Shown here one piece after another: positions 37,921-47,426 of a DNA stretch of 64,000 nucleotides. Origin of the DNA: an uncultured bacterium (GTDB lineage: Bacteria; Bacillota; Clostridia; Lachnospirales; Lachnospiraceae); contig CANRWP010000001.1 in NCBI GenBank assembly GCA_947643595.1, positions 86,772-150,771 on the forward strand, read 5' to 3'. The notes beneath the pieces were generated by a model. That model saw only the letters and a list, made by a program, of their open reading frames with translations, did no database searches and had not been told where the DNA came from. The position numbers and the translations under genes were made by a program. Numbering within the stretch: position 1 is the first letter of the stretch; each line of letters opens with the position of its first letter.

Positions 37921-38607
37921 GTGAGGAAAAAAGAAAAAATCGGAAAAAACGAATTTTTCAGCATATGGCTTCTTCTGGCAGGATTTGGTGCTATAACAAC
38001 GCTGGTGCTCATAATGTGTATCAGCAGCGCCGGCAAGATCCCGGACAATGTGGGAAGGGTACTGACGGAGGAGGAACAGGAGGCAGTAGTCGGCAGAAAC
38101 AGTGCGCTGGCCGAGTATGTTTATCTTTCTCCCAATGCTGATTTTCCCCGTGAGGGAACCATAACAAAAATTACGATCCATCATATGGCGGGCGATCTGG
38201 AACTGGAGGAAGTGGGAAAGCGTTTCTCCGACAGGGACAGAAGGACTTCCGCCAACTACGCCATCGACAGCAGCGGGAAAGTGGCGCTGTACGTGGAGGA
38301 GGCCAACAGGGCCTGGACATCCAGCAGCAAGGAAAATGACAGTCAGGCGGTGACCATCGAGGTGGCGAACGATGAGGTCGGCGGTCAGTGGCATGTAGGG
38401 GATGAGTCCTACGAGAAACTGATCGAACTTTGTACAGATATCTGCCGAAGGAACGGGATCGAGGAACTCCGTTATACGGGGGACGAGAGCGGGAATCTGA
38501 CGCTCCACAAGATGTTCGCCGACACGGAATGTCCGGGACCTTATCTGGAGAGCAGAGTAGAAGAAATTGTTCAGACGGTAAATCAAAAATTAAAGCAAGA
38601 GGAATGA
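37921..38607 (+). CDS. membrane-anchored N-acetylmuramoyl-L-alanine amidase (Amidase_2)
   Basis: 228 residues from GTG 37921 (GGAGGGGAG upstream; the in-frame ATG at 37861 lies inside the previous gene). One N-terminal membrane helix (about 14-36) places the enzyme outside. The zinc amidase domain shows ITIHHMAGDLE near 83, SANYAIDSSGKVALYVEE, SSKENDSQAVTIEVAND and LHKMFADTECPGPYL near 194-208, supplying the zinc ligands and catalytic residues. It cleaves the bond between muramic acid and the stem peptide. Confidence 0.9.
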   Translation: MRKKEKIGKNEFFSIWLLLAGFGAITTLVLIMCISSAGKIPDNVGRVLTEEEQEAVVGRNSALAEYVYLSPNADFPREGTITKITIHHMAGDLELEEVGKRFSDRDRRTSANYAIDSSGKVALYVEEANRAWTSSSKENDSQAVTIEVANDEVGGQWHVGDESYEKLIELCTDICRRNGIEELRYTGDESGNLTLHKMFADTECPGPYLESRVEEIVQTVNQKLKQEE

Positions 38608-38639
38608 TGAGTGTTGTTTGCTGAAAGGAGGTTTTTAAA

Positions 38640-41234
38640 GTGAGTCTGAGAAGGAACCTAAAAACTTATTTGATTGCAGCGGTGTTGCTGCTGATGGGTG
38701 GATTGGCTGTTGGAACGGTGGCGACAGCGAGTCAGCCGGATTCATATCTGACCATCCAGAAAAAGTGGAAAGGCTTCGAAGATGCCGATGAGAAGACGAA
38801 GAAGCTTTTGGATAAGGAAACTGTTACGGTTAAAATTGAGTATTATGAGTTAAATGAAAATGGAGAACGGATAAGTGACTTAAAAGAAGAGCTGGCTGAA
38901 ATTGGGAAAGATGGCAATAGGAGTGTGGGAGATTGGAGCTGGCATCTCACAGAATATGTTAATTATAAAGATCGTGATTATCCGATTGATATTGTGAGTG
39001 TAAAGGAGATTGAGTGCTCAGAAGAGATCGGAGATTATATACTGGTTGATACAAAATATGACTGGAATGATCATATTCAGGCAGGTAATATAGTAGAAAT
39101 TAAAAAATATGAATCAAGAGGAGGACACGAAGGCGTTCGAAGTTCTCTCATTACTTTGGAAAAGGATGTGGCAGATTTCAAAGACGGCATAGATGAGTAT
39201 ACGTATAATATAGAAGGACCGGATGGATATAGTAAATCGGTGATACTGACAAGGGAAGAACCTAAAAAAGTGATAGACGTAAATGAGTATAACTTCCCGA
39301 ATCAAAGTAATGCAGTTGGTAAGTATACAATAACAGCTGCCGGTGGCGGCACGGTTCATCTTACTGTCAGTGACAGTGCTGAAATAGACGGGGCTGCAGC
39401 AGGAGAAGGCTTCTATGCAGAAAAGGGAAGCACAATTACTATTAGACCGACAAGTGCGGAAGAAGGAAAAACATACTACTATTCACTTACCAGCAGCGAT
39501 AAGGAGATTGCCGAAGGAAAGATCGACGGAAATGAAGTAAAAGTAGAAATAACGGAATCCGGGACATATAAGGTGAAAATGACAGAGAGCGGAGAGGCAT
39601 CTGATTTGCCGGAAGATGCAGATAATCTGGAGGAAGATGAGAAAGACGATACCGATGATGTATCGAAAAAAGAAACGGATAAGGATGCTCCTTTACCGGA
39701 CGATAATTCCGCAGATGAAGAGAGTCCTGAAGAAGATGGAACAACAAATGGAGATAATACGCAGAATGATGTGACATCTGAGGGCGGAAATACATCTGAT
39801 GGAAGTGATGGGGATGATACTTCTGGAAAAGATAATGTTAATATTCCAGATGAATCGGCACCTCTTACGAATGTTTTGCCTGAAGAGGATACGCAGAACC
39901 CTGAGAATATTGAGGAAACACCTGGTGATGACAGCAAGGAACCTGTAGATACAGAAACGCCAAAAGATCCGACAGATGGAGGAAGTACTGAGGGGAAAGG
40001 CGAGAATACGCCTGATGCTATAACGAATGGTGAAGATAATAAACCTGCTGAGACGCCTGTCACCCCAGATGCGCCGGAGGCAGCTGAGAATCCGGCTGCC
40101 GCTGCACCGACTGCTGAGGAATCTGTTGAGGTTGAGACTACAGCATTTACTGTCGCATATAGTTACAGTAATACAGTAGCAGGTGAATCTGTCAAGAATA
40201 TTAAGAAAACGAGCAGTACTATGTCTATAACTGCCACAATAGAGGCGAATGGAGATACAGCTCCGGAGAACGGATGGGTGTATATGCTTGCCGGTGAAGG
40301 AGTGGAGACACAGTCGATAACGCTGACAGCTGGAGAGAATGGAACAGATTTAACACCTTTCATAACAGAAGGAGTTTTATATTCCTTAAGTTATGAAGAG
40401 GGCTGCAAAGTTTCTTACGGAAATTTGGAAGTTACTATTACCAATGTGTATAAACCGAAAGGTGCCTATAATATTGTACATGAGTATTATGTGAATGAAG
40501 TTTCTCCGGAGAATTTTGAAGGAAGAAGCAGTATTACGTTGGCGACGGATGCTGTGGGAAATGAGATTACAGCAGAAGAACTTCTTACCAAGAATAAAGT
40601 TGAACTGGTAACATCGTTTGTGCCTAATGAGGGACCCAGTGTGGGAAATACAAATACTTACGAGTATACGTATAAGTCTGAGGAAAATGCCTATGGTATA
40701 GGTAGTAGAGGTGGGGATTCTGGTTCCGTTTCGGGTAATGATGTGAGTGCTGATGAAGAAGGCATAGCACCTGCCAGTGAAACAGTGGATGATACGGATG
40801 ATGATAAAGAATTAGAAGCGGTAGATAACTATACAGAGGATCCGAAGAAAGGGAGTGCGATAGTTCAGGAGGAAGGAAATGAAGTTATTATTCTGAAATA
40901 TGTGCGTACAACAGATCCAGATGATCCAAAGGAAGATCCTAAAGACCCTCCGAAAAAAGATCCTGACGACCCCGATCTGCCGGATCCCAACGATCCTGAA
41001 AGCCCTCCAACCGTAACGATCACGGATGACGATGTTCCCCGGACTTATGTGAGAGTCTGGGATCCTCAGAAGGAAGAGTGGGTATATCTTCCCGAGGATG
41101 AAGTTCCGCTTGCAGGAAGAACATCTGCGAAGACTGCGGACGGTATGGCTCCTGTGTTCTGGATGTTTATGACAGGACTGTCAGTTGCGGGAGTGGGAGC
41201 GTTCCATTACAGCAGGAAGAAAAAAGAGGAGTAG
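38640..41234 (+). CDS. large cell-surface protein with non-canonical sorting signal
   Basis: 864 residues. Signal peptide 1-32 (Arg/Lys-rich start, hydrophobic core, TASQ cleavage region); an N-terminal part resembling Cna-B/SpaA-type repeats (YLTIQKKWKG; TYNIEGPDGYS); a very acidic Asp/Glu/Thr/Asn stretch at about 320-490; a beta-rich region (520-640); a MucBP-like block (YNIVHEYYVN near 612); a Pro/Asp repeat (DPDDPKEDPKDPPKKD) near 760; and a C-terminal hydrophobic segment with KKKEE tail. The motif before that segment is SAKTADG rather than LPxTG. GTG 38640 follows AAAGGAGG. GC is lower than in neighbouring genes. Likely adhesin or wall-spanning protein. Confidence 0.8.
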   Translation: MSLRRNLKTYLIAAVLLLMGGLAVGTVATASQPDSYLTIQKKWKGFEDADEKTKKLLDKETVTVKIEYYELNENGERISDLKEELAEIGKDGNRSVGDWSWHLTEYVNYKDRDYPIDIVSVKEIECSEEIGDYILVDTKYDWNDHIQAGNIVEIKKYESRGGHEGVRSSLITLEKDVADFKDGIDEYTYNIEGPDGYSKSVILTREEPKKVIDVNEYNFPNQSNAVGKYTITAAGGGTVHLTVSDSAEIDGAAAGEGFYAEKGSTITIRPTSAEEGKTYYYSLTSSDKEIAEGKIDGNEVKVEITESGTYKVKMTESGEASDLPEDADNLEEDEKDDTDDVSKKETDKDAPLPDDNSADEESPEEDGTTNGDNTQNDVTSEGGNTSDGSDGDDTSGKDNVNIPDESAPLTNVLPEEDTQNPENIEETPGDDSKEPVDTETPKDPTDGGSTEGKGENTPDAITNGEDNKPAETPVTPDAPEAAENPAAAAPTAEESVEVETTAFTVAYSYSNTVAGESVKNIKKTSSTMSITATIEANGDTAPENGWVYMLAGEGVETQSITLTAGENGTDLTPFITEGVLYSLSYEEGCKVSYGNLEVTITNVYKPKGAYNIVHEYYVNEVSPENFEGRSSITLATDAVGNEITAEELLTKNKVELVTSFVPNEGPSVGNTNTYEYTYKSEENAYGIGSRGGDSGSVSGNDVSADEEGIAPASETVDDTDDDKELEAVDNYTEDPKKGSAIVQEEGNEVIILKYVRTTDPDDPKEDPKDPPKKDPDDPDLPDPNDPESPPTVTITDDDVPRTYVRVWDPQKEEWVYLPEDEVPLAGRTSAKTADGMAPVFWMFMTGLSVAGVGAFHYSRKKKEE

Positions 41235-41271
41235 GAAACTCTGAAAATCAGGAAATAAATAAGTGAATAAT

Positions 41272-41315
41272 AAGAACCGGTCGGCATTACAGGAGGGTGA
41301 TGACGACCGGTTCTT
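41272..41315 (+). terminator. long hairpin after the surface-protein gene
   Basis: AAGAACCGGTCG pairs perfectly with CGACCGGTTCTT (12 bp) across a 20-nt loop. No T run follows, so it is either a weak terminator or an mRNA 3'-end stabiliser. Confidence 0.5.
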
Positions 41316-41389
41316 GTTACTATCAGACGGGGGTTCGATTTTAGTGAGAATCGAAAAGTATAGTATCAGGAGATTTTGCCATTTATAAG

Positions 41390-42066
41390 TTACCAGTATA
41401 GTGCCACTTTTTTCACAGCAGATTTCCTATTGAGCTGATACTTTTCTATAAGAGCGTTTATCCCCTGCTCTTTGGAAGCATTTAATTGCTTTACAAGGCG
41501 GAGAAGATGTCGGATGCCTTTTTCCCGTTCTTTTTTCACCTTTTCTTATGCCTTTTTCCATTCCTCTTTTTTCACCCTCAATTATCCCTTCTTCTTTTAT
41601 ATCCTCAAACGCCTTACACATACTAAACTTTCCTTTCGCGAATTTTTCCGGCTTTACACCGGATATTCCCTTTATATTGGTAAGCTTTGTCAATAATACT
41701 TTTGCCTGACTGCTCAATTCGTCATACTGCGCTTTATGTTCTGCCAGCTTTTCCTTCATTTGGTCTTTCTCGCTGGAATATCTCAGGAACTCAAAGACAT
41801 ACTGCAATTCCAAGCGGAACTGTCTGAAGCTTTCATAGTCGTGGTAATCAAAAAGATTCAATTAATAATTCGATATAAATGGAGGAATTTTTTCCGCTGC
41901 TTATCGTAGCCCATGCTTTCTGTCAACATCGCCCGGACGACCATGCGATAATCAGTTTTCGTCTGGCTCTCCACCGAAAAAACAGCAATCGCTGTGCCGT
42001 TCCAAAATTTTACTTTATCCCGGATCGTCTTTTTTACATTACCCTTCAGGATGCTTCTCAGCTCCC
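41390..42066 (-). pseudogene. broken copy of the Rpn/YhgA-like gene found at 44399-45430
   Basis: Read leftward, it matches the intact gene at both ends: the C-terminal half (LFDYHDYESFRQF ... KVALYW) and the N-terminal part around 41880-42066, while the middle (about 200 bp of the intact gene) is deleted near 41870. A frameshift near 41540 separates EKGIRKGEKR from the true C-terminus, which continues in another frame as KQLNASKEQGINALIEKY. Similarity to the intact copy extends about 15 bp beyond the stop. It is a non-functional relic. Confidence 0.8.
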
Positions 42067-42079
42067 AGTTGTATTTAGC

Positions 42080-42181
42080 AATAGTTGTTTTGACAAGTTA
42101 TGTTTATCCGTGTTAAACTTGAGGCATAAGGAACCGGTAGCAGGGGAAAGAATTGTAAATTGCTGCCGCCATACGGCATAA
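42080..42181 (+). pseudogene. small fragment of a PDDEXK-2 Rpn-family gene
   Basis: Reading rightward, DKLCLSVLNLRHKEPVAGE matches DKLCLSVLNLKHRKLATEE encoded on the opposite strand near 43690-43750. Only about 30 codons remain, joined directly to the end of the neighbouring relic. Confidence 0.6.
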
Positions 42182-42237
42182 ACTCTACTGAGATGGAACT
42201 ATAATAATATAAAGAAAAATATGATTACAGAATAAAG

Positions 42238-43275
42238 ATGGAAATGCAGAGCAGATTTACCGGTATAGATGGCCTGAGAGCGCTTTTTTGTATAGGTTTA
42301 GTATTTTATCATATCAATGAGGTATTTCACTCCGCATTTGATACGTTACTCTGGCCGACATACCAGTTTGGCGGATATTTTGGAAACTACATATTTTTTA
42401 TGGTGAGCGGTTTCTTAATGTCTTTTTCTTATAAAGAAAAAGTAATCAGTCAGACAATTACTTTTTCTCAATACATATCCAGGCGTGTATACAAGTGGCT
42501 TCCCATGTATATATTGACAAATGTTATGATGATGCTTTATTTTTGTTTTAAAGATATATCTCAGATTTTTGATTTTAAGAAATTTCTCACCACTGCTTTA
42601 ATATTGCCAAGCGGCTGGTTTTCACAGGACACTCCCTACAATCAACCTTTATGGTTTGTCAGCGTTTTGATGATATGTTATATTTTATATTACGCGGTTG
42701 GAAAACTTTCATATTGTTTTTCTGCCGTGTATTTGCCATTATGCATTTTTCTTGTTTTCTGGGGGATGGTTCTGGAAGTAAAGGCGTGGGATGTTCCTTT
42801 TCTTTATCGTATTTGTGGCGAGGGATATATGAATTTCTTTTTGGGGGTGATTCTTGCGGAAATTGTGATGAATCCCAAAATCAATAAGAAATATGCATTA
42901 ATATTTAATTTTGTGAGTTTGGGGTTGATAGCCATAATTATATTTATGGGCGGATTTAAAATGTTTCCTGTGGATGCTCGATGGATCGTTACACTGATCT
43001 GCGGTAATCTGATCTGCATAGCAGTTTATGAAAAACATATTATAAAACTGCTGTCGCTTCGGTTTATACAGAGGATCGCACAATGCAGCTTGTCGATCTA
43101 TATGTGGCATGTTCCTCTTGCGCGGTGGTTTCATTATATAGAAAGTTCCTTTAACCTGTCGTTTATCGACGACCGAATCAATATGATAATATATTTATTC
43201 CTTCTTTTCGGGGTGGCGCAGCTATCTTATCGGTATTTGGAAAGTGTTCTGGGGAAAGCGGCTGCTGATAAATAA
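42238..43275 (+). CDS. acyltransferase 3 (OafA-like) membrane protein
   Basis: 345 residues with about ten membrane segments. The family N-terminus is clear: FTGIDGLRALFCIGLVFYHI (Arg and His of the acyltransferase 3 motif), then FFMVSGFLMS and YISRRVYKWLPMY. These enzymes O-acylate surface polysaccharides or peptidoglycan. Base composition is far more AT-rich than the genome around it and it lies between Rpn-family genes, suggesting acquisition by transfer. A TATAAT at 42200-42205 may be its -10 box. Confidence 0.85.
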   Translation: MEMQSRFTGIDGLRALFCIGLVFYHINEVFHSAFDTLLWPTYQFGGYFGNYIFFMVSGFLMSFSYKEKVISQTITFSQYISRRVYKWLPMYILTNVMMMLYFCFKDISQIFDFKKFLTTALILPSGWFSQDTPYNQPLWFVSVLMICYILYYAVGKLSYCFSAVYLPLCIFLVFWGMVLEVKAWDVPFLYRICGEGYMNFFLGVILAEIVMNPKINKKYALIFNFVSLGLIAIIIFMGGFKMFPVDARWIVTLICGNLICIAVYEKHIIKLLSLRFIQRIAQCSLSIYMWHVPLARWFHYIESSFNLSFIDDRINMIIYLFLLFGVAQLSYRYLESVLGKAAADK

Positions 43276-43365
43276 GGTATATGGAGTTGATGGGGGAAAT
43301 ACAGGCATAAAAACAGCGGCGTGTGCTGCCTTTGCTCCGCCGCTGTAAGAAGAGATTTATCCATA

Positions 43366-44228
43366 TTACTTTTCGGTTGTCCCCTGTGCTTTCTTCAGCT
43401 CTGCGATAAGGGCGTCTTTTTTTCGAAGTTCCTCTTTTATTTCCTGAAGCTCCTCATCTTTCTCTTTCAAAAGCCGTAACGCCTGCTCTTTCTCTCTGAT
43501 CATCCGTTCTTCTTCCGCTTTCCTCTCCTCATAGCGCAGGCAGGCGTCCCTCTGCGCTTCATCCGCCAATACTTTGTATATTTCGTCTGCAACACGCTCA
43601 AAATCCGCATTTTCCTTCGCCAACATTTGAAATTCCTCCCAGCTATCTGCCAGAAAAGCTCGAGCCCATCTGTCGAGCCCGTAACGCTTTTCCTCCTCAG
43701 TTGCCAGTTTTCTATGTTTTAAGTTTAGCACGGAAAGACACAACTTATCACTATATATTTCATACGTTTTGGGTTCAGCATATAAAAGTGGCTGTAAAAT
43801 TCTTCTGACAGATACGGCAGTGTAAAATCAAGAATACCGATTTGTTGGGCAGGCATGACGCCGAGGTAGGAGGTTTCGCCTTTCCTCAGGCTGCTGAATA
43901 TCCGGCAAAGATATACTAACGAGCGCTCCGGCCAGTCACCTTTATTCAGGTTCTGCATCTCCAGATTGACCATCCTGCTGTCATTCAGGATAATCTTTAT
44001 ATCCGGCATGACAGTTTTCATATCGATCACTTCACCGGGTAAGATTGGATTTGTGATTCTGGCGGACGATATCTCATCTTTCTCCAGAAACAGCAGACTG
44101 TACAATAAAGAATACAGGATATCTTTATCTGACTGCATGACCACTTTGAAAAGATAGTCGTTCTGAAGTGTGTGAGGGAGTTTCCCGTCCGTTTTGTTAA
44201 AGGCAGGTAGTTTTGATTTGTTTTTCCA
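43366..44228 (-). pseudogene. PDDEXK-2 Rpn-family nuclease/putative transposase gene, frameshifted
   Basis: The conceptual protein runs KLPHTLQNDYLFKVVMQSD ... PDIKIILNDSRMVNLEMQN ... ERSLVYLCRIFSSLRKGE ... and then, in another frame, SDKLCLSVLNLKHRKLATEE ... GLDRWARAFLADSWEEF with a charged coiled-coil tail. This is the standard layout of the family. One base appears to be missing near 43745, which breaks the frame; no clear start codon remains at the 5' end (open frame traced to about 44228). Asp and Glu-x-Gln of the nuclease core (D..., NLEMQN) survive. Confidence 0.8.
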
Positions 44229-44398
44229 TAGATTTGTTTCCTTTCTGAAATGTTTTGAGATGCCATCACGATATTTCCGAGCGCACGAGATTCGCTCGCC
44301 GGATTCAAATACTTTGTGACAGCAGTGAGATAGTGGTTAACGTTTGGCCGTGCCTTTTAGAAAGCATATGCGTTATGAGAGATTTTGCTGCTTATAAG

Positions 44399-45430
44399 CT
44401 ACCAATATAATGCCACTTTTTTCATAGCGGCTTTCCTGCTGAGTTGATGTTCTTCTATAAGAATATTTATTCCCTGCTCTTTGGAACCGTTGAATTGTTT
44501 TATGACACGGAGAAGACTTTTGATGCTTTTTTCGCGTTCTTTTCTTTTACCTTTTCGTTCGCCTTTTCTCATGCCTTTTTCGATGCCTTCTTTTATCCCT
44601 TCGAGCCGTCCCTCTTCTTTCATATCCTCAAATGCCTTGCACATACTAAACTCTCCTTTCGCGAATTCTTCCGGCTTCACACCGGATATCTCCTTTATAT
44701 TGGTAAGTTTCGTCAAAAGTACTTTTGCCTGACAGCTTAATCTGTCATACTGTTCTTTATGCTCGGACAGCTTTTCTTTCATCCGTTCTTTTTCTCCGGA
44801 ATATCTCAGGAACTCAAAAAAGTACTGCAATTCCGAATGGAACTGTCCAAAATCTTCGTAGTCGTGGTAATCAAAAAGGTTTAATTTGTAGTTCGATATG
44901 AATGGAAGAATTTTTTTCTTGCTTCCTCCTGTATCCAACAGTTCATAGAGTTCCCTGGAGCCGTCCCATGACTTTTCTTTTCCGTAATATACCACGATTG
45001 TGATGACCGGGGTAAATTTGTCGCTTTTCCGCATACCGGAAAGAAACTCATCCTGTGTCAATTTTTCGATTTTCTTTTCGGAATCAGGCTTTTCTTTCTG
45101 TTCCCGTTCTAACTTCTTCCGGAATTTTTTCCACTGCTTATCATAGGCCATGCCTTCTGTCAGTATTGCGCGGGTGACCATGCGGTAATCAACCCTCGTT
45201 TGGCTCTCCACCGAAAAAACAGTGAGTGCCATACCGTTCCAAAGTTTTACTTTATCCCGAATCGTCTTTTTTACATTGTTCCCCAGAGTGCTCCTCAATT
45301 CTGCGTCCTGTTCGCTCAGTTCCTGTGGCTTTACAACCTGTTCCCCTCTGTACAGGACTCCGTTTACCAGATCTGCAAAAATTTCTGAATTTTCCAGATA
45401 ATCGTTCTCATAGATATCAATCTTACCCAT
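44399..45430 (-). CDS. Rpn/YhgA-like recombination-promoting nuclease family protein
   Basis: 343 residues, apparently intact. Family features: FADLVNGVLYRGEQVVKPQEL at the start, the nuclease-core block VESQTRVDYRMVTRAILTE near 75-95, PVITIVVYYGKEKSWDGSRELYELL near 145-170, and a charged C-terminal coiled-coil with repeats of Lys/Glu/Gly (EGIKEGIEKGMRKGERKGK), which varies rapidly in this family. Rpn proteins are PD-(D/E)XK nucleases linked to recombination and, in recent work, phage defence. A decayed direct copy lies 3 kb to the left. Composition is AT-rich. Confidence 0.85.
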   Translation of the reverse strand: MGKIDIYENDYLENSEIFADLVNGVLYRGEQVVKPQELSEQDAELRSTLGNNVKKTIRDKVKLWNGMALTVFSVESQTRVDYRMVTRAILTEGMAYDKQWKKFRKKLEREQKEKPDSEKKIEKLTQDEFLSGMRKSDKFTPVITIVVYYGKEKSWDGSRELYELLDTGGSKKKILPFISNYKLNLFDYHDYEDFGQFHSELQYFFEFLRYSGEKERMKEKLSEHKEQYDRLSCQAKVLLTKLTNIKEISGVKPEEFAKGEFSMCKAFEDMKEEGRLEGIKEGIEKGMRKGERKGKRKEREKSIKSLLRVIKQFNGSKEQGINILIEEHQLSRKAAMKKVALYW

Positions 45431-45627
45431 GCGCTTCCTCCCTCTATTCTTTTTTCATATAAGGGAGTCTTTTGATTTCACGAATGTGAAAAGAATTATC
45501 AGAAATATCAGAAGTTCCCAGATATGTATTTATATACTACTGCAAATAGTGACATTTTGCAATAGATTTTTAAAAAAAGTACTTGCATTTCTGAGAACAA
45601 TCCTGTATAATACCTAGAGTAAGTCAA

Positions 45628-45699
45628 AGGGCTATCGCCAAACGGTAAGGCAACGGACTCTGACTCCGTCATTTCAAGGTTCGAATCCTTGTAGCCCTG
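45628..45699 (+). tRNA. tRNA-Gln (anticodon CTG)
   Basis: Cloverleaf: acceptor AGGGCTA/TAGCCCT, D arm GCC-AAACGGTAA-GGC, anticodon stem ACGGA/TCCGT with loop CTCTGAC (anticodon CTG, codon CAG), T arm CAAGG-TTCGAAT-CCTTG, discriminator G. CCA is not encoded. It marks the right edge of the AT-rich Rpn island. Confidence 0.96.
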
Positions 45700-45704
45700 T
45701 AGTG

Positions 45705-45740
45705 AAGCCTCGGGAGAAACACTTCCGGGGCTTTTCGTTT
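45705..45740 (+). terminator. terminator after tRNA-Gln
   Basis: AAGCCTCGGGAG-aaaca-CTTCCGGGGCTT, a 12-bp stem with wobbles, followed by a T-rich stretch. Confidence 0.75.
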
Positions 45741-45801
45741 ATCTGAAAAATTCCTTGAACGGGAAGATAAATTAAGTATATAATAAAGGAGAAGAACCAT
45801 C

Positions 45802-46515
45802 ATGTATGTTTTTGATGCGAGAATCAGATACAGCGAGGCGGACTGTGAAAATAGACTGACACTGGAGGGACTTCTGAATTACTTTCAGGATTGCTCTACT
45901 TTTCAGTCAGAGGATCTGGGCCTGGGCGTGAAATATTTGAGAAAGCTGGGACAGGTGTGGGCGCTTAGCTCCTGGCAGATCGATGTGGAGAGATATCCTG
46001 AGATCGGAGAGCGGGTGAAGGTCGGAACTCTGCCCTATGACTTTAAGGGATTTATCGGATTTCGTAACTTCTGGATGGAAGATGAGGAGGGTAAACGGAT
46101 CGCGGTGGCGAACTCTGTCTGGACCCTTCTTGACCTGAAATCGGGAAGACCGACGAGGCCGTCGCAGGAGATGAGAGATGGTTATCGGATTGAGCCCAAA
46201 CTTGAGATGGAGTATCTTCCGAGGAAGATCGCCATACCGGAAGAGGGAGAGGACGGGACGGAACTTGTGATTACACGCCATCACCTTGATACAAACCACC
46301 ATGTCAACAACGGGCAGTACGTGAAGATCGCGTTGGATTATCCCGAGGAGGATTTTGAGGTGCGGCGGCTCCGGGCGGAATATAAGAAGCAGGCCTACTT
46401 GGGGGATATATTTTGTCCGGTGGTATATAAGGGAGAGGAGAGCTATGTGATAAGCCTGAATGATCGGAAGGGCGAACCTTATGCGGTGGTGGAACTGACC
46501 GGAGAGAGAAAATAA
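45802..46515 (+). CDS. acyl-ACP thioesterase
   Basis: 237 residues with two hot-dog domains of the plant FatA/FatB-like family (PF01643). VFDARIRYSEADCENRLTLEGLLNYFQDCSTFQSEDLG begins the first; the active-site region DTNHHVNNGQYVKIAL near 163-178 supplies Asn and His. It releases fatty acids from acyl carrier protein. ATG 45802 follows AAAGGAG. TTGAAC and TATAAT (45755-45784, 18-bp spacer) may be its promoter, although the start would fall close to the ribosome binding site. Confidence 0.9.
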   Translation: MYVFDARIRYSEADCENRLTLEGLLNYFQDCSTFQSEDLGLGVKYLRKLGQVWALSSWQIDVERYPEIGERVKVGTLPYDFKGFIGFRNFWMEDEEGKRIAVANSVWTLLDLKSGRPTRPSQEMRDGYRIEPKLEMEYLPRKIAIPEEGEDGTELVITRHHLDTNHHVNNGQYVKIALDYPEEDFEVRRLRAEYKKQAYLGDIFCPVVYKGEESYVISLNDRKGEPYAVVELTGERK

Positions 46516-46592
46516 CGGCGAATGTGATAGAAAGGATTTATGACTCAGGGAGACAGACGAAGCGGTCGATCTGCCGGAGTCAGGTGCGAGGG

Positions 46593-47426
46593 ATGATAGA
46601 ATTAGGGAAACGGCAAAAGCTGGCGATTGTGAAAGAGGTGGATTTCGGTGTCTATCTGGGGGATGAAAAAGAAAAAGTTCTTCTGCCGGGGAAGCAGGTG
46701 CCGGAGGGGGCAAAGAAGGGGGACGAACTGGAGGTCTTTATTTACAGAGATTCCTCCGACCGGCTTATCGCGACGACTAACATGCCCAAATTGACGCTGG
46801 GGGAGGTGGCCCTCTTAAAGGTGTCGGATGTGACGAAGATAGGCGCATTTCTGGACTGGGGACTTGAGAAAGAGCTTCTGCTGCCGTTCCGGGAACAGAC
46901 ATACCGTGTGAAGCCCGGGGAGGACTGTCTGGCGGCATTGTATATAGATAAGAGCGGAAGATTATGCGCCACCATGAAGCTCTATCACTACCTGAAGTCG
47001 GACAGCCCGTATCACAGAGAGGATACGGTGACGGGGCGCATTTACGAGATCAGCGGCAACTTTGGTACGTTTGTGGCTGTGGACGACAGATATTCCGCAC
47101 TGATTCCTAAAAAGCAGATGTATGGAGAGAAGGAGTTTCAGGTGGGGGAAGTGATCACTGCGCGGGTCACGGAAGTGAAGGAGGACGGCAAGCTGGATCT
47201 TTCGGTGCGGAAGAAGGCGTATCTCCAGATCGATGAGGATGCGGAGAAACTGATGAAGATCATAGAAAGCGCTGACGGCGTGCTTCCCTTCTCGGATAAG
47301 GCGGATCCCGAGCTGATTCGCAGGGAGACTGGTATGAGCAAAAATGAGTTTAAGCGCGCGGCAGGCCGCCTGTACAGAGAGCACCGTATTGAAATTGGTG
47401 AAAAAGTTATCCGCAAAACGAAATAA
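46593..47426 (+). CDS. cvfB: S1-domain RNA-binding protein CvfB-like
   Basis: 277 residues from ATG 46593, where the family N-terminus begins (ELGKRQKLAIVKEVDFGVYL); the open frame extends to 46524. Three tandem S1-like OB domains (about 1-65, 68-135, 140-215; e.g. VSDVTKIGAFLDWGLEKELLLP) and a C-terminal winged helix (GMSKNEFKRAAGRLYREHRIEI). CvfB in Staphylococcus affects virulence gene expression through RNA binding; the exact role here is unknown. Confidence 0.88.
   Translation: MIELGKRQKLAIVKEVDFGVYLGDEKEKVLLPGKQVPEGAKKGDELEVFIYRDSSDRLIATTNMPKLTLGEVALLKVSDVTKIGAFLDWGLEKELLLPFREQTYRVKPGEDCLAALYIDKSGRLCATMKLYHYLKSDSPYHREDTVTGRIYEISGNFGTFVAVDDRYSALIPKKQMYGEKEFQVGEVITARVTEVKEDGKLDLSVRKKAYLQIDEDAEKLMKIIESADGVLPFSDKADPELIRRETGMSKNEFKRAAGRLYREHRIEIGEKVIRKTK

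Noticed and set aside
39600..40130. Possible CRISPR or tandem repeat in the surface-protein gene
   Set aside because: It is low-complexity coding sequence for Asp/Glu/Thr residues, without regular repeat units and spacers. No CRISPR array or cas gene was seen anywhere.
41320..45700. Duplicated tRNA-Gln 3' end as attachment sites for the Rpn island
   Set aside because: I found no copy of the tRNA 3' sequence at the left boundary; the shared GGTTCGA-like bases near 41334 are too few.
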